Source: Tetrahymena elliotti 4EA
Taxonomy: Eukaryota > Ciliophora > Oligohymenophorea > Hymenostomatida > Tetrahymenidae
Assembly: GCA_000231825.2 (NCBI GenBank)
Contig: JH720293.1
Coordinates: 372,001 to 436,000 of the forward strand
Direction: 5' to 3'
Length of the DNA stretch: 64,000 nt
Below the pieces are notes generated by a model. The model searched no databases, was not told the origin of the DNA, and was given only the letters and a program-made list of their open reading frames with translations. A program made the position numbers and the translations under genes. Of the stretch, positions 34,701 to 47,342 are shown in pieces (position 1 is the first letter of the stretch; each line of letters starts with the position of its first letter).

Positions 34701-36185
34701 GATTCTATTTTCTCAATTTAAATGAAAAAGAAAAATTAATGAAACATTTCACTTTTAGTATTCAAATACAATTTGAATAAATTTTTGAGAGACTATTTGA
34801 ATAGTAAATAATTGTCTTTTTACTTATTAGTCATTTGAATTTTTTTTAAATATTATCTATTGATTCAGTAGATAGCTAATTAATTGATTCTCCTTTTCAT
34901 TTAAAAAATAAATTTGAATGAAATACTTTCTGTCTGATTAAGATTTCTGTCTCAACTACTTCAAGATTGGAGTTACTAAAGTTTTTTCTGATGAGGAAAA
35001 TTTAAATATTTATTCATTACGATTCAGAAAATACTATTTATCAGATAAATTAGTAAAGTAGATGGGTAATAAATACTAAACAAATTTTATGAATTCCAAC
35101 ATTAAAGAAAATATTTGATATCAAGTATTTTTAAGTTATTTTAACTATTAGAATAAGATATCATATGTGTTAAATATTCAGTTTCAAAAATTATTTTCAT
35201 TAATTGATTTGGGGAACTTTTGTCTTTTTATTCACTAAATATTTTTAATTCAATAAATTTGAAATTTTATAAGGAAACTAAAGAAATAAATATTACATAT
35301 ATATATGTATGAATACAAATTTTACTTTAACCATAATAATTTTTAGTAGAAGTAAACTGAAAGAAGAAATCATAAATCGATTCAGCAAATATTTATATTT
35401 ATTATGTCCATTTGAATTTATCAAAAATTTGCCATTCAGACTTACTTACATTAAAATATTATGTAACATTTTTTTCTATATAAAAGAAGTTAATTTAGAT
35501 TAACAGTGTTTGTTACACTAAGTCATTCGAAATCAAAAATACAATTAAAGTAGAAAATAAGTAATGGCTGTAATTAAATTATTTTACTTTTGCTAAATCA
35601 ATTACAATTTTGCTTTCTATATTAATTTATATTTCGAAGATCAAAATAATTTATTAATAGTTGCTTTTCAATTTCTTATAATTAAGCCAATCTATTTTAT
35701 TATTCTATAAGCTAATTAATTTCAATGCTTTTTATTATCTTCTATTTTTCTATTTCTTTTATTTTTTTTAAATGTACAGCATTCAAAATTATAAAACAAC
35801 TTACATGTACTAACAATTTTTCTTTAATTATTTATTCATATTCCTAAATTATTAAAAATATTACTCAAAACTGCAATAGAAAATAAATGTTTGATAAAAT
35901 TAAATTTTTAAAAAAAATAGTTTTAGATTATCAAAAATGTTGAAAAATAAAAACAATTTTTTTGTTTGAATATTTGTTTCACTTAGTTTCTTAAATATTA
36001 CTTTTTTTTTGCGCGAAAAACAATTAATTTTAAAATTTCTAAAATTTTGAAAAAATCATTAAGATTTGTGAAGAATTAACAAAAATTATCACTAAATTAA
36101 CTTTTTATAACTCAAAAAATTCATTTTTGAAAAAATTTTTATTTGATAAACCATTTTAATTATAATATTTGCTCTTAAAATTCAT
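31718..36185. other. 4.4 kb gene-poor region
   Basis: The longest stretch without a convincing gene. It separates the 5' end of the cyclin (minus) from the 5' end of the FHA/BRCT gene (plus). Motifs such as ATTTGAAT and TTGAATGAA recur often between about 33000 and 35000, more than random reading suggests. A 66-codon open frame at 34918 is entered separately. A TGA-free run from 35309 to about 36129 has the Phe/Ile/Leu/Lys composition of translated A/T filler and was not called. No tRNA-like TTCGA arm or 5S sequence found. Confidence 0.5.
34918..35118 (+). CDS. possible small protein or exon, unknown
   Basis: An open frame of 66 codons from ATG to TGA with a protein-like balance at its start (DQDFCLNYFKIGVTKVFSDE), unlike the surrounding A/T filler. 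No splice partners or family match were found, and nothing else in the 4.4 kb supports a gene here. It might be a genuine micro-protein, an orphan exon or a relic of an older gene. Confidence 0.25.
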
Positions 36186-38910
36186 ATGTACAAACAAGAT
36201 AGAAGCAAATCTAAAGTTTAGTCTGATGATTAAGTAGAGTTGATTGTCTATTTAGATGAAGAAGATTAAATCAAAGAAGTTTTTGAGTTAAATATTGGAA
36301 ATAATGTGATTGGTAGTAGTTCTAAAGATTCTACCGTTGTTATTAACAAACCAGAGATTGAAAAAAAGCATGTGGTGATTGAAGTAGAATATGATTAAAA
36401 AATGAATACACTCATTTGTTAAATTCAATCTTTGAAGAGTGATCATGGAACTCAAAAAAAGCTGAAAGATGGCAATTTATCAAGTTTTCTTCCTGGTAAA
36501 TGGAATCCATTAGGAGATCTAAGTAAAGAACCAGTTTTTTATATAGCTAAAAAATACAAATGCCTTGTTAGGAAAGTTGCTAAGAATATGAAATAAAGCA
36601 AATCAATAGATGGATCATCAAATCAAAATTCTAATTCTATTCCAATCAGCAAAATTAATTTTTTAAAATCCTTAGATAATTTAGAAGCTGAAGAAAGTAA
36701 TAAAGAAAATAATTAAATAGAAACTAAAAGCGACATAGTTGTTTAGAATAACTAAACAACAAACGCTTAAGAAAACTCTGCAACAAAACCTAAAATGTTT
36801 GGAAAGAATTTTAAGCCAAAGAATTCTTCACTTGATGTAAATAAGAACCTTCATAGCAAATTTAAAACTCCTTCTGTATCTACTGAAAAATAGAGTGACG
36901 TAGCTTAAAGTAAAGTTATTAGTAAATTTAAATATTAATTCAATGTATATTACTTTATAAGAAATGGAAGAAGAAAAGACAGATAAAAAAAATGAAGACA
37001 AAAAAAATGAAAAGAAATCAGATTTAGAACCTGTAATTACTTTAAAAATTCCTAGCAGTCCATAAGTAACTAGTTCTAAAACAAAAGATACAGAATAAAA
37101 TAAATCGAAACTTAAAGAGCTTTAAAAAAATAATGCATCTGAAACAAATCAAAAAGAAGAAACCTAAGCAAAGAAAACTGATGAAGCAAAAGGAAAATAA
37201 AAAGGTAAAACCAAAAAAAATCAAAATAAAAAAAAAGGTTCATAAGAATTAGACTTAAGCTTGGATTTAAGTTTAGAAATGAGTGATGAAGACAAAAAGA
37301 AAAACAATGCAAAATCAAAAATGATAGATGAAAAGGAAATAGTTAAAATAGCAAGCACAGATGATGAAGATGAAGAGGATAGAGTTCTATCAAAAAAATT
37401 AGCAAATAAGAATTAGGATAATAAAGAATCAGAATCTAGCACTAAAAATGATGCTAAGATCAAGTAAGCTAATAAAAAAAATTAACCCAAAGATAACAAG
37501 TAACAATAAGAAGATGAAAAAAAGGGAAAAGGAAGTTTGTTAAATAAGAAGAGAAAAGCTGAAGAAAGTAAAGATTCTAAATTAATGGATATTGAAGAAG
37601 AGTAAGAATAAAAAGAAAATAAACAAGAAGTGGTTTAGAAAAAAGGAAATGCCAAACCTACCAAACCTAGTGTTGCTTAAAATACATTAGGAAATAAAAA
37701 GAGAAAAACAGACTAAGATGAAACTGAAAAAGCAAAAAAAGAAAATCAAGACAATACTTCAATGAAAGACGAAACCTTAAAAAATAAAACAAATAATTTG
37801 AAAAAAGATAAAAAACAAAGTGAAAATGCAATGGAAGATGAGAATAAACAAATTAAAAAATAAGAAGAAAGCAAAAGTGTAAAAAATAAATAACCTTCAA
37901 CTAGTAATAAAGATGATTAAAAATAAAAATAAGAAACAAAAAAAGCTGAAAATTTAAAAGAATAAAAAAAAGAAGCACCTACTAAATCAGCTAAATCATC
38001 TTTAGCTGCTGCTAAAAAGGCAGACAAGAAGAAATTGGTTTAGAAAAATTAAGAAAAAAGAAATAGTTTAGTTAAGTAAAATTTAGATAATGAGTTAGAA
38101 GAGAGTGAAGATGAACTTTCATATGTGATAAACTCAGAAGGTGAAGAAGAATTTGTGCTGAAAGGGAATAAAAGTTCTATGAAATCTGCTGTTAAACAAA
38201 CTAGTAAAAAATATAATGTTATTTTTTCTAATTGTATGCTAGATGAAACTGATGTTTAAAATAGACTTAGTAAGCTAGGAGTTCGTATTATGAAATCTAT
38301 CTAACAACCTTTTAATATACTTATTATGGATGAGTTTACAAGAAGAGCAAAAACATTAGTTGCATTAAATAAAGGAGCTAAAATAATTTCAAGTTAATGG
38401 GTACTCGATTGTATTTGCTAGGAGCATTTAATTGAAGAAATCGATAAGTATGAAATCAAAGTAGATAAAGCATTTTGTAAAAAGCATAAATTTGATTTAA
38501 AAGAGGTCTAGTAAAGGTATCAAAACTAGAATAAACCCATATTTTAAGATATTAAATTTATACTACCTGATGATGAAAACTATTCTAATATTGCTAAAGA
38601 TGATTTAGAGTATATAATCATGACAGCAGGAGGTTCTATAATTACAGAAGAAGAATGTGATGATATAGAAGATAAATCCAACATAAAAGTAATATTTGAT
38701 AATGAAAAAAATGATGAATCTCACACTACTCCAGAAAAAAACTAATCTAAATCAAAATTATCTGATAGCAAGAAGAAAAACTAAGATGAGACAAGAGTAA
38801 AACTATAATACTCATACAAGAAAAACAATTTTGATTGTGTATTAATTGAGTCTATTTTTCATTCATGCCTACATTAAAAGGTTTGCAATTGGAATGATTT
38901 CTAAGTTTGA
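36186..38910 (+). CDS. FHA + tandem BRCT protein (DNA-damage mediator-like)
   Basis: Two exons (36186-36921, 36962-38910) around a 40-nt intron, phase 1, give 894 residues. Residues about 17-115 form an FHA-like domain: VFELNIGNNVIGSSS, VVINKPEIEKKHVVI and SDHGTQKKL. The His and the Gly-Thr turn are kept, but the usual GR and S-x-x-H residues that bind phosphothreonine are changed. Residues about 250-640 are a Lys/Glu/Gln-rich, disordered linker of repetitive charge. The C-terminus holds two BRCT folds: YNVIFSNCMLDETD, GAKIISSQWVLDC with the hallmark Trp, then IKFILPDD and ECDDIEDKSN, with a Ser/Lys-rich insert in the second. FHA plus a terminal BRCT pair is the MDC1-like layout of chromatin mediators in DNA repair. 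It could also be another FHA/BRCT repair protein; orthology is inferred from architecture. Confidence 0.85.
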
Positions 38911-39948
38911 AAGATTCCAACCTAAAAAAATAATATTTTAAAAGAGTGTATAATTTAATGTGTTTTGTATATATCGAGTTAATAACGTTTGTTTATTCAT
39001 ACTTTAATTAAAAAAATTAATAAAATGTATTAAAGATTGTAAGTTATTAAGCAAAAATAAAATCAAAAGGAAAGGTGATTCATTCATCCATCACTAACAA
39101 TATTTTAAACTAATTTTATTTTTACTTTGTCCAAAATATTAACTATCTATTTTTTATATTTTTGATTTACATTTGTTTTTAGAATTTTCTATCTTACTTT
39201 TCATAATTTTAAAAAAAGGTGAATAGTTTTTATTTAAATCCAAATTAAATATTTCTAAAAATTAATTTAATATTTAAGACTCTCAAGTATTTAATTTCAT
39301 TTAACAAAAAATAAACTATTTACATAGATCAATACATTTACTTGCGCATGATGACATAAAGAATTTGTGGTTCAATAATACAATTACTTACATTGTTAAA
39401 ATGTATTAACTAATTTATTAATATTAAATAATTTGTGAGTTCGTAAATAGTTTTTATGAATAAATTTAAATTTTCCTATTTGAAAGATATAAAAAACAAT
39501 CAAAAACTAAATAATAAAATCAAAAAAATCTAATTTTTTATTGTAAAATGTCATCAAGAAGTATTTTTATTTAAGATTTTAAACCCAATTTTTTCAAGAA
39601 ATTTTGGTGAAGAATGCTCCTTTAGTAATAAAGAAATTTAAAGTGCTAAAGTTATTTTTTAATTAAAATTAGTTTTGAAACAATAAACTTAAGTGTACGG
39701 TATGGTTAATTTAAACTAAAATTTTTTTGGTAAAATTAAATAAATTTATATTATGAAAAACTACATGAGAAGGAAGAATATAAATAATATAAATTAACTA
39801 AATTGATAAAGAATAATATTAAATTATATAATGAACATTAAATTGAGGAATTTATTTAATGATGTATAAGTAAGGAGCTAAGAGTGTTTGGTTATTATAT
39901 TATTTTAAATATGATTTTAAGAATTATTTTAATTAACAAAAACTAAAA
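38911..39948. other. convergent intergenic region
   Basis: 1 kb between the 3' ends of the BRCT gene and the RAP-domain gene. All frames are closed. It presumably contains both poly(A) sites. Confidence 0.55.
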
Positions 39949-42900
39949 TCAGTTATTATTGATAAGTTTACTAAGTTTTTTAAGAATGTTAATTTAGAAG
40001 CCTTTAAAATCTATTTCAAAGTCATTATAGTCAATATATATAACTTAGTAACCAATTTGCTTTAAGTATATTTCATTTAATTAATTAAATCCGGAAATAG
40101 TATTTTCAACACCATCAATCATTCTATTTTTTTCAAGTATCTTTATTTTAAGAAATATTTTAATATAAAGATTGATTAATAATATATTTAATTACTTATA
40201 TGGCAATCTTCTTTTAAGGAAGAATGTAATCAGCAAAGAATGGATAGAAGACAATATTCTTTTACACTTAATTACTGATTGAGAATAATATTTCACCAGT
40301 GTATTTTTTTAAATGAGATTCATTAATAAAGTAACTATAAATTTATGAATGAATTATTTTTCTTAACAAATTTTCCTTATTATAAACAAATTGTTCAGTT
40401 AAGAAATCTCTTTTTCTTTGCATGACAATTTTATTTTCTGCTATAACGCTAGTCTTTTACTTTTCAATTTCAAAAAGGGTGTTAGATACCTAAAATGCAT
40501 TGCTGATTATTTCATAAATGCAGTTATGTTGATCGTAAGCATTATCTATTTTTATTAAAGATTAAATTCATTTTAAAGATAATTTGTTTCTTAATTCTTA
40601 CCTAATGGGAGGTTACGATTTGGAAGGTTCAATATTTCCTACTCAATTTATTTGGTATATTTTAAAGGGCTTTTATCTTTATAATTTTAATCCTTATTGA
40701 AAAATTCTTCCATGAAGAATTTCATTTTAAGGACTTTGTTACTGAGTTCAGGACTTAACCATGATTATCCTTTTTTAATTTTACCATATGCTTCGATCAT
40801 AATCAAACTTTCAAGGAATGAAGGAATCATACAAAAATGATCAAATACTTCAATCAATTTGTCTTATTTGACCAAAAGTCTAATTGAATGAATGTACCTT
40901 TTATATTTTATGAAAAATTTAATTTTTAGAAAATTATTTTTTTTAAATTACTCTTCATCAGGTTCACTTAAGTATAAATTCTAAGCAACACATTCAATAG
41001 TATTGATGAAATTTCTCAAGAGAATAGTTTGGTGAAATTGTATACGAGAGTTATATGTGATTGTCTTAACGTATTTAAGTGATTAGAGATTAGATTGATA
41101 TTCTATTATTTTATATCCTAATTATTTTTTGAAGTCTTCATCTTTAAGTTTTTCTTAGCTGACACTTTCATCTACATTTTCTCCATTCTTTTTAGATTCT
41201 TCATCTTCTTCTTTTGTATCAATAACTTCATTAGCTTCTTCGATCTAGAAATTTTAAAATCTTTAAATTTTTTTATTATTTTATTTAAAATTACTGCCAA
41301 AAGATCCATTTCATTATCTTCTTATGGAATGACTTCATCTTCTTCCTTATCTACAGGAGAAGGTATCTTGTGCATCAATTTAGTAAAGAATCCAGAAGCT
41401 ACCTATTAATTTATATAGTCCCTAAGACATTACTAAATGTCCTTTTATAATTAATTCCATTGATTAACCATAGTGTCACTGAAATCAACCTTTCTTGAAT
41501 AGAAATCCTATTTTTTAAAGCAATATATTATTTTTAAAATCTTGCATTAAATGAATATATTACTTCAGATTATTTAATTATGCTAGGGTAATTTAGTTCA
41601 TTGTAAGCTTTATACTTTTACAATAAGATGTGATAAGCATTTATTTCATTTTCTTCATTAATTTTCTTTGTGTTAAATATAAGGGATCTGAGTAAGCTCT
41701 TCATAGAAATGAAAGATTCATCAATGTAATATTTATATGCATATTAATATTTTGTCATGTAAGTAAAAAGTCTGAAATCAAACTTGAAATCACTTATTTC
41801 TCTGCTCATGATTTGGTTTCCTATTAAGATAAGAATTTTTCCCACTAATTCTCTTTCATTTGTTGAAACAATTGATCTTAAAATAGCAAGAGCTTTTTAT
41901 TAGTGTGACTATATATTTTATATTTATTTAAATTTCTTCTCAAAATTTGAAATACAAATTTTACTCCTCTATCATTTTTGAAATAGCTATATTTTCCTAA
42001 TTGAGTTTCAGTATCAAACTTAAGTTCCAAACTATTAAAATTTTAAAAGTAATTTATTATTTCTACTTGACTAAATGAATAATTTATTACATTCTAACTA
42101 GGGCCTTTTTGTAGCTAATTTTTAAATTTTAAGGTAATATTTTGAGAACATCAGGATTGAATACCTTATCTAAATGAATTAAGTAGTAGTTTTCGCAGTT
42201 ACTTTCAAAAGTATTCAACTTTTCTATGTACTATGAATTAGATTTTTTTAAAATAATAAACAAATTGATTCTAAAAAATAAAATAAAATTACAATTTCAG
42301 AAATAACTTTAATGGTTTCGTCACTTATTCTTGAATTGAATTCTTCAGGTGCTAACAATAGCTTAAGATTGCTCAAAACGAGCATGTATTAAGTGAATTG
42401 AACAAAATCAAGTTTTTCTAAATACAATTTTTTAACTTCATCAGGTTAAGAGAACAAAGCTTTATTTTCACTAAAGTAGTCAAGGTATTAAAGAGTTAGA
42501 GGGATTGATAGTCTATTAAATTTAATTGCTAATTGTATGATTTTATAGTGTTAAAAATGATTATATTCTTTGAAACTCTCACTGCATTTTGTCAATGTAT
42601 ATAAAACTAAGAGACGATCTGCTTGGCTAATCTCTTCCATAAACTCAAGTAAAGCAAAATTCTAGCTAACGTTCAAACTAAAATTATTTTAAATAATTCT
42701 GACTCTAATTTCATTTTTTATACGATCAATGATAGCACTTCTGCTTACTTTAGGTATAACTTAAACTAGTTGGAAATCATCAAATTAAAGGTAGTTATTC
42801 TTAATGTAATTTTAAATTAAATCAATATTGTCAGACTTCATCGAACGTTCTAGATCTATTTTAATTGGTTCTTAACCTTCAAAAAATTTCATCCATTTTG

Positions 42901-42997
42901 GTTTCCCAAATTATGTAGAGGATGCTTTACTTGCTGCATCAGCAGCGACTTTAGTACAAAATCCATTTCTTCCTATTCTTAATAAATTTCTAATCAT
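39949..42997 (-). CDS. RAP-domain protein, probably mitochondrial
   Basis: Eight exons on the minus strand (42997-42293, 42230-42091, 41966-41564, 41507-41295, 41244-40952, 40897-40602, 40545-40196, 40140-39949) total 2592 nt, 863 residues, and every phase closes. The N-terminus (MIRNLLRIGRNGF...) is Arg-rich and lacks acidic residues, like a mitochondrial targeting peptide. The body is a long helical array without catalytic motifs. There is an acidic linker around residues 535-585 (EEDEVIPQEDNEMD, then KEEDEESKK). The last 60 residues fit a RAP domain: LNEIYLKQIGYQVIYIDYNDFE, then a Lys-rich helix. RAP/FASTK-type proteins bind organellar RNAs and control their processing, stability or translation. 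The intron at 40898-40951 is 54 nt, 3n and without TGA, so retention would stay in frame. Confidence 0.82.
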
Positions 42998-45292
42998 TTT
43001 TATTAATTTATTGAACACTTTAATTTTATTTGATATATCTAATATCTACTTATTATTGTTTAATGTGAAGATTCTAAAATTTATATTTACTTCTATTAAG
43101 CACTATGTATCTTTTTTATTCAAAATGCAAGCCTCAATTAGTACATAAATAAGTGTTTCTTTTATATTTTTATCTCTTCATTTATTTTGATAAACACATA
43201 ATAGCCTTTAAATTTAAAGTAATCAAATCTTTCAATTAATTGATCTACTTTATATAGCTAAGAACCATTTTTATTTAAAATGAAATTAAAATATTTTTTT
43301 CTTAATTAACTATCTCTAAACTTTAATTAGAATAAATACGAAACCATATATTAAAAATTACTACCGCGAGTGCAAAAAAAATAATAGAAAATTAAACACA
43401 AGAATAAACCATACATTGGTTTTATTCTTGTGTTTAATGTTCTATTATTTTTTTGTGCTCATGTTAGTAATTTTTAATGTATGAAACCATTCTTTCTTGT
43501 TAAAAAAAGAAATAATTTAAAAAATATTTTTCAAGAATTTAAACAAATAATTATATTCGTAAATGAATTTAAATTTTTTACAAAATTATTTAAAAAACTT
43601 GTTATATTAAATAAACTCTAAATAAATCTTCTATGTAATACATTATGGATGGAGGTTTGAATCTTTTTTAATGAGATATATCCTATTGTAAGTTTCATTT
43701 TTAAAATATGAAAGATTGAATATCCTCAAAAGTTTGAACAGAAATGCATTAAGTTTTGCAAAAATCATTTAGACTTTAATTATGTGTAGAAAACAAAATA
43801 TAAATAATTTAATATTCTAATATGGCTATTATGTTATTTATTTATCTCTAAAAAAATAGATAATTATAAATTTGAATTAAAATGTTTTATTTCAAAGTAA
43901 GGTGATTTTTAAAAAAAATATTTTTAATCAAGTTTATTCATTTTTAATTTAAAACCTGGTGTTAAAATTAGATTTAAATATTTATTTTTAGGTATTAATG
44001 AATGTTGAAATGAGCTTTTACATATTATTTTAAATAATATAAAAATACCTAATAATTATGATAGTATTATTTATTATATTACTAAAAATTTGAATTCTAA
44101 ATTTTTATTTAATGAGTAGATTATTCTGGCTTTAAAATTTAGAAAGAAGTACAAAATGCTAAATTTTATCCTAACTCAGTTCACTCTAATATATAAAACC
44201 ATAAATTAAATATTAAAGTAACAAAAAAATCTTAAGAAAATCAGAATGAAAAATATTAAAGTAAATAAATAAGTATGAAGTAGTTAAGCAGTAAATGAAC
44301 AAATCAAATAATTAATATATTATAAAAAACATTTTTAAATAGATTTTATATTTTAAGTTAAAATTATGGTAAAAATGGTTATTTTTTTGTGATTTGAAAA
44401 TATTTAAATTATGGATAACATAAAAAACAAAAATAAATGTTTTAAATTTTTTCGCTTTTATGATTTTAAAATTTAAAAACTTTTATGCTATATATTATAA
44501 TATGTAATATTGAACAATTAATTTTGGTAGAGCAATAAAATTGAGGAAGATAAATTTTAAATTATTTTAAGAGAACCAACCCAAACAAAAATAATTAAAT
44601 GTGATTTTAAAGAAAGCTAAGTAAATTTAGCAAAAATATTTTATTGAATCTTAGAAATAGGTATTTAAAGAATTCTATGATCTAAAAGTAGACGATATTG
44701 CAAAAGGACTCAATTATATAAAAGAAAAGAATCCAAGAAATGTTTAGTGTATTTTTTGATATTCTATCTTACTTATAAAAATGTGAACAAAAGGTTAAAA
44801 GGAAAGGAGCTATTCTAGTGAATGATCAAAATTTGTTTTTTGTTTTTATAAAGTTATTTTTAATATTTGATTATAAATTAGTGCTAGTTTATTTTGATTT
44901 TTATGTCTATTTTTTCTTTAACTTAAAAAGAAATAAGTTTTTTATATCTTTAAAACTTGTGAATAACATTTATTGTGCAGTCAACTTAGTCAATTACTGT
45001 TGTAATTTAATAAAAAGCAGAAACACAAACAATTATAATAGAGTTAAAGCAAAGGACAATAATTACTTTATTGTTAAATAAAAAAAATAAATTCTGTAGG
45101 TAAAATCATTTTAGTTTGAAAAACAAAGCTTAATAGAGATAGCTAAGAACATTTTATATTTTATAGAGTAGGTTTTTATTTGCTAATTGATAAAAAGATA
45201 GTTTTCCATATAAGCATTAGCTAATATCTTTATAAATCATTGCATAGAGATCGAATTTCGATTATTTTCTAAAGAGCTCAGTGTAATAAATA
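42998..45292. other. 2.3 kb divergent intergenic region
   Basis: Upstream of both the RAP gene (minus) and the PH-kinase gene (plus). It contains the long inverted repeat described separately. A TGA-poor run from 44818 to about 45334 reads as hydrophobic/Lys-rich filler and overlaps the kinase start out of frame, so it was not called. Confidence 0.55.
43345..43483. repeat. long inverted repeat, 66-nt arms, 7-nt loop
   Basis: The left arm (43345-43410) and right arm (43418-43483) are reverse complements except for a handful of mismatches, one single-base bulge and a 4-6 base variable patch (CCGCG against a CATG-containing stretch). Only ATACATT separates them. A transcript would form a near-perfect ~65-bp hairpin. 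The DNA could extrude a cruciform or be the footprint of a foldback or MITE-like element. There are no flanking direct repeats that I can define with certainty. It lies about 350 bases upstream of the RAP gene start. Confidence 0.9.
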
Positions 45293-47342
45293 ATGAAAGG
45301 AGGAGTGTACCAAAAGCAATACAGAGAAACAGATGATTCATTCTTTTATGATGATTTTTATAATCCTTAGGAGTTTTGGATTAAATTAAATGATGGAGAT
45401 AAACCTGATGAAGATTAAATAATATTTTAAGGTAGACTCTATTAAAAAGCAGGAAAACATAAAAAATGGACAGCATATCATTTTGAGTTATATTCAGATA
45501 AATTAATAAGATTTGATCTCACTTAGCAAAAGTCAAATAGCGCAGATGCTAAAAAAGACCAAGCTGCAATACAAGCCAAAAGCTAAGAAGCAAACAATCA
45601 GAATCAAACACCAAATAGCAACTAGTCAATATAACCACCAATATAAGCAGAAGAACTTTTAGTGGCTGAATATATTCCAATAAATTCCTGTTTTTTAAAA
45701 AAGATAAAATACTCTGATAACTCTTATAGCAATTATAAATATGGTATAAGATTGTAAAGAGGAGAACACAAGAGCGAACTATTTACAGAAAACTCAGACA
45801 CTTTTAATAAATGGCATGATGAAATAAAAAGATTCTGCATTTTACCAAAATTTACAAAGAAATATAAATGTCTTACTAAACTTAAAATATAAACACTGAT
45901 GCCTAATTCGACTCAATTCTTCAAGTGTTTTAGGTATTTGAATTACATTTTCACTATTTCTATTAAATAGAATTCAGTATAAAATTGTAAACAAAATTTA
46001 AGCAAATTATAGCTTAGAAGGAAATTAGTTAAAAAATATGCATTAATTAGGACAATTAATTATAAACATTATCCATAGAAATATAATCTAAATTATTTCA
46101 TCAAATTTTTAGTTTAAATGATTATAAATAATTCTAAATTATACTTAAATAAAATAGATATAGCGATTCCAGTTAATATTGTGTTAGAGTGGTAGAAAAA
46201 TACTCTCTATCTGACTCTAATAAATAAGCTTTGCTAAAAGAAATATAAATTTTAAGAAAACTCGACAATCCTTTCTTATGTAGACTATATGAAATATACG
46301 AAGATGAAAATAACATATATTTGATTACTGAACTTTTTTAAGGTAAAGATATGAAATCAAAGCTTAGTGATTGTCTCATTTTAGATGAGAAGACTATCTC
46401 CGAAATTATGTGTACATATTTATATTGATTTCATTCATTTTTATTTTTTAAAATCAAAATTAAATGAAAAATAAAATTAATTTTTTGAAGGTTTGAAAAT
46501 TAAATAGAATTTTATTTAAATAACAGGGAGATTACTTTAAGGATTACACCATATGCATTCAAAAGGTATTTTTCATAGAGATATTAAGTTAGAAAATATA
46601 CAGTTTAGAAATTCATAAAATATCACTGATGTGTGTTTAACGAATTTTTACATGGCTGATTTTGTAGACCCAAAAGGGAAGTAGACCTATAAAAAATGTG
46701 GCACTGCTGGTTTTATTGCTCCAGAAATATTTAAATCAAAACACTATGATTAAAAAATAGATATATTTTCTTTAGGAATAGTATTTTATATATTAATGTT
46801 TGGCAAGATGCCTTTTGATGCTGCTACTGTTGATTAAATTTTATAATTGAATGAATAATGTGAAATTGATTTTACTTCAAATGATTGTGCTATCAAATGC
46901 ACATCTTCTGCTATTGACCTCTTAAAAAAAATGTTAAATAGAGATCCTACTTTGAGGTAATTTATTTTAGTATTTTTTTATATTTCAATTATTAATAAAT
47001 AAATTTTTAAATAGGGCAAATGCTTTTTAGTTAATAAATCACACATGGTTTATAAATATGAAGAATAGAGGTGAAGATGGCAGAATGAGAAATAATTATT
47101 ATGGAATGCCTACTTTGTCTACCATTCAGGAAAGATCGAGTGAAATAGTAGAAGTTAGTAGTAGATAAGATTTATTTTACAGAAGAGGTGAAAATGGTCC
47201 TAATAATTCTAGCAGAGTATATGAAGAAAATAATAATGGATTTGAAACATTAAATTAAAAAATGAGAAATTTAAATAGCAATATATTTTCAAAGGTTCCT
47301 TCTAAATTCAGGCATGATATGGCAATGTCCAAACTTCTTTGA
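45293..47342 (+). CDS. PH-domain protein kinase homologue, probable pseudokinase
   Basis: Four exons (45293-45933, 46164-46411, 46527-46956, 47015-47342) with phases 2, 1, 2 give 548 residues. Residues about 25-190 form a PH domain with a Gln/Asn-rich insert (IIFQGRLYQKAGKHKKW ... FNKWHDEIKRF). A kinase fold follows but key sites are altered. The nucleotide loop has no Gly pattern (LMPNSTQFFKCF). The VAIK Lys is Arg (YCVRVVEK, residue ~222). DFG is DFV (MADFVDP, ~341-343). HRDIKLEN (~313-320), APE and DIFSLGIVFYIL remain. Exon junctions around these sites agree in phase, so they are not splicing errors on my model. The likely role is a membrane- or phosphoinositide-targeted scaffold or allosteric partner; residual activity through an atypical ATP site is possible. 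The tail is Asn/Ser/Arg rich. Confidence 0.88.

Noticed and set aside
35309..36129. TGA-free frame of about 270 codons on the plus strand
   Set aside because: Composition is Phe/Ile/Leu/Lys/Asn, as expected from translating A/T filler. No motif, no splice support, and it ends just before the ATG of the FHA/BRCT gene in another frame.
37042..37318. Minus-strand Phe/Leu-rich ORFs
   Set aside because: Antisense of the Lys/Glu-rich linker of the FHA/BRCT protein.
41967..42034. Extra exon after the TTTTAATAG acceptor (LELKFDTETQLGKYS) in the RAP gene
   Set aside because: It is open for about 20 codons but cannot reach the following exon in frame; using the GATAGAG acceptor makes all downstream phases agree.
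44818..45334. Open run upstream of the PH-kinase
   Set aside because: Reads as hydrophobic filler and overlaps the kinase start out of frame.
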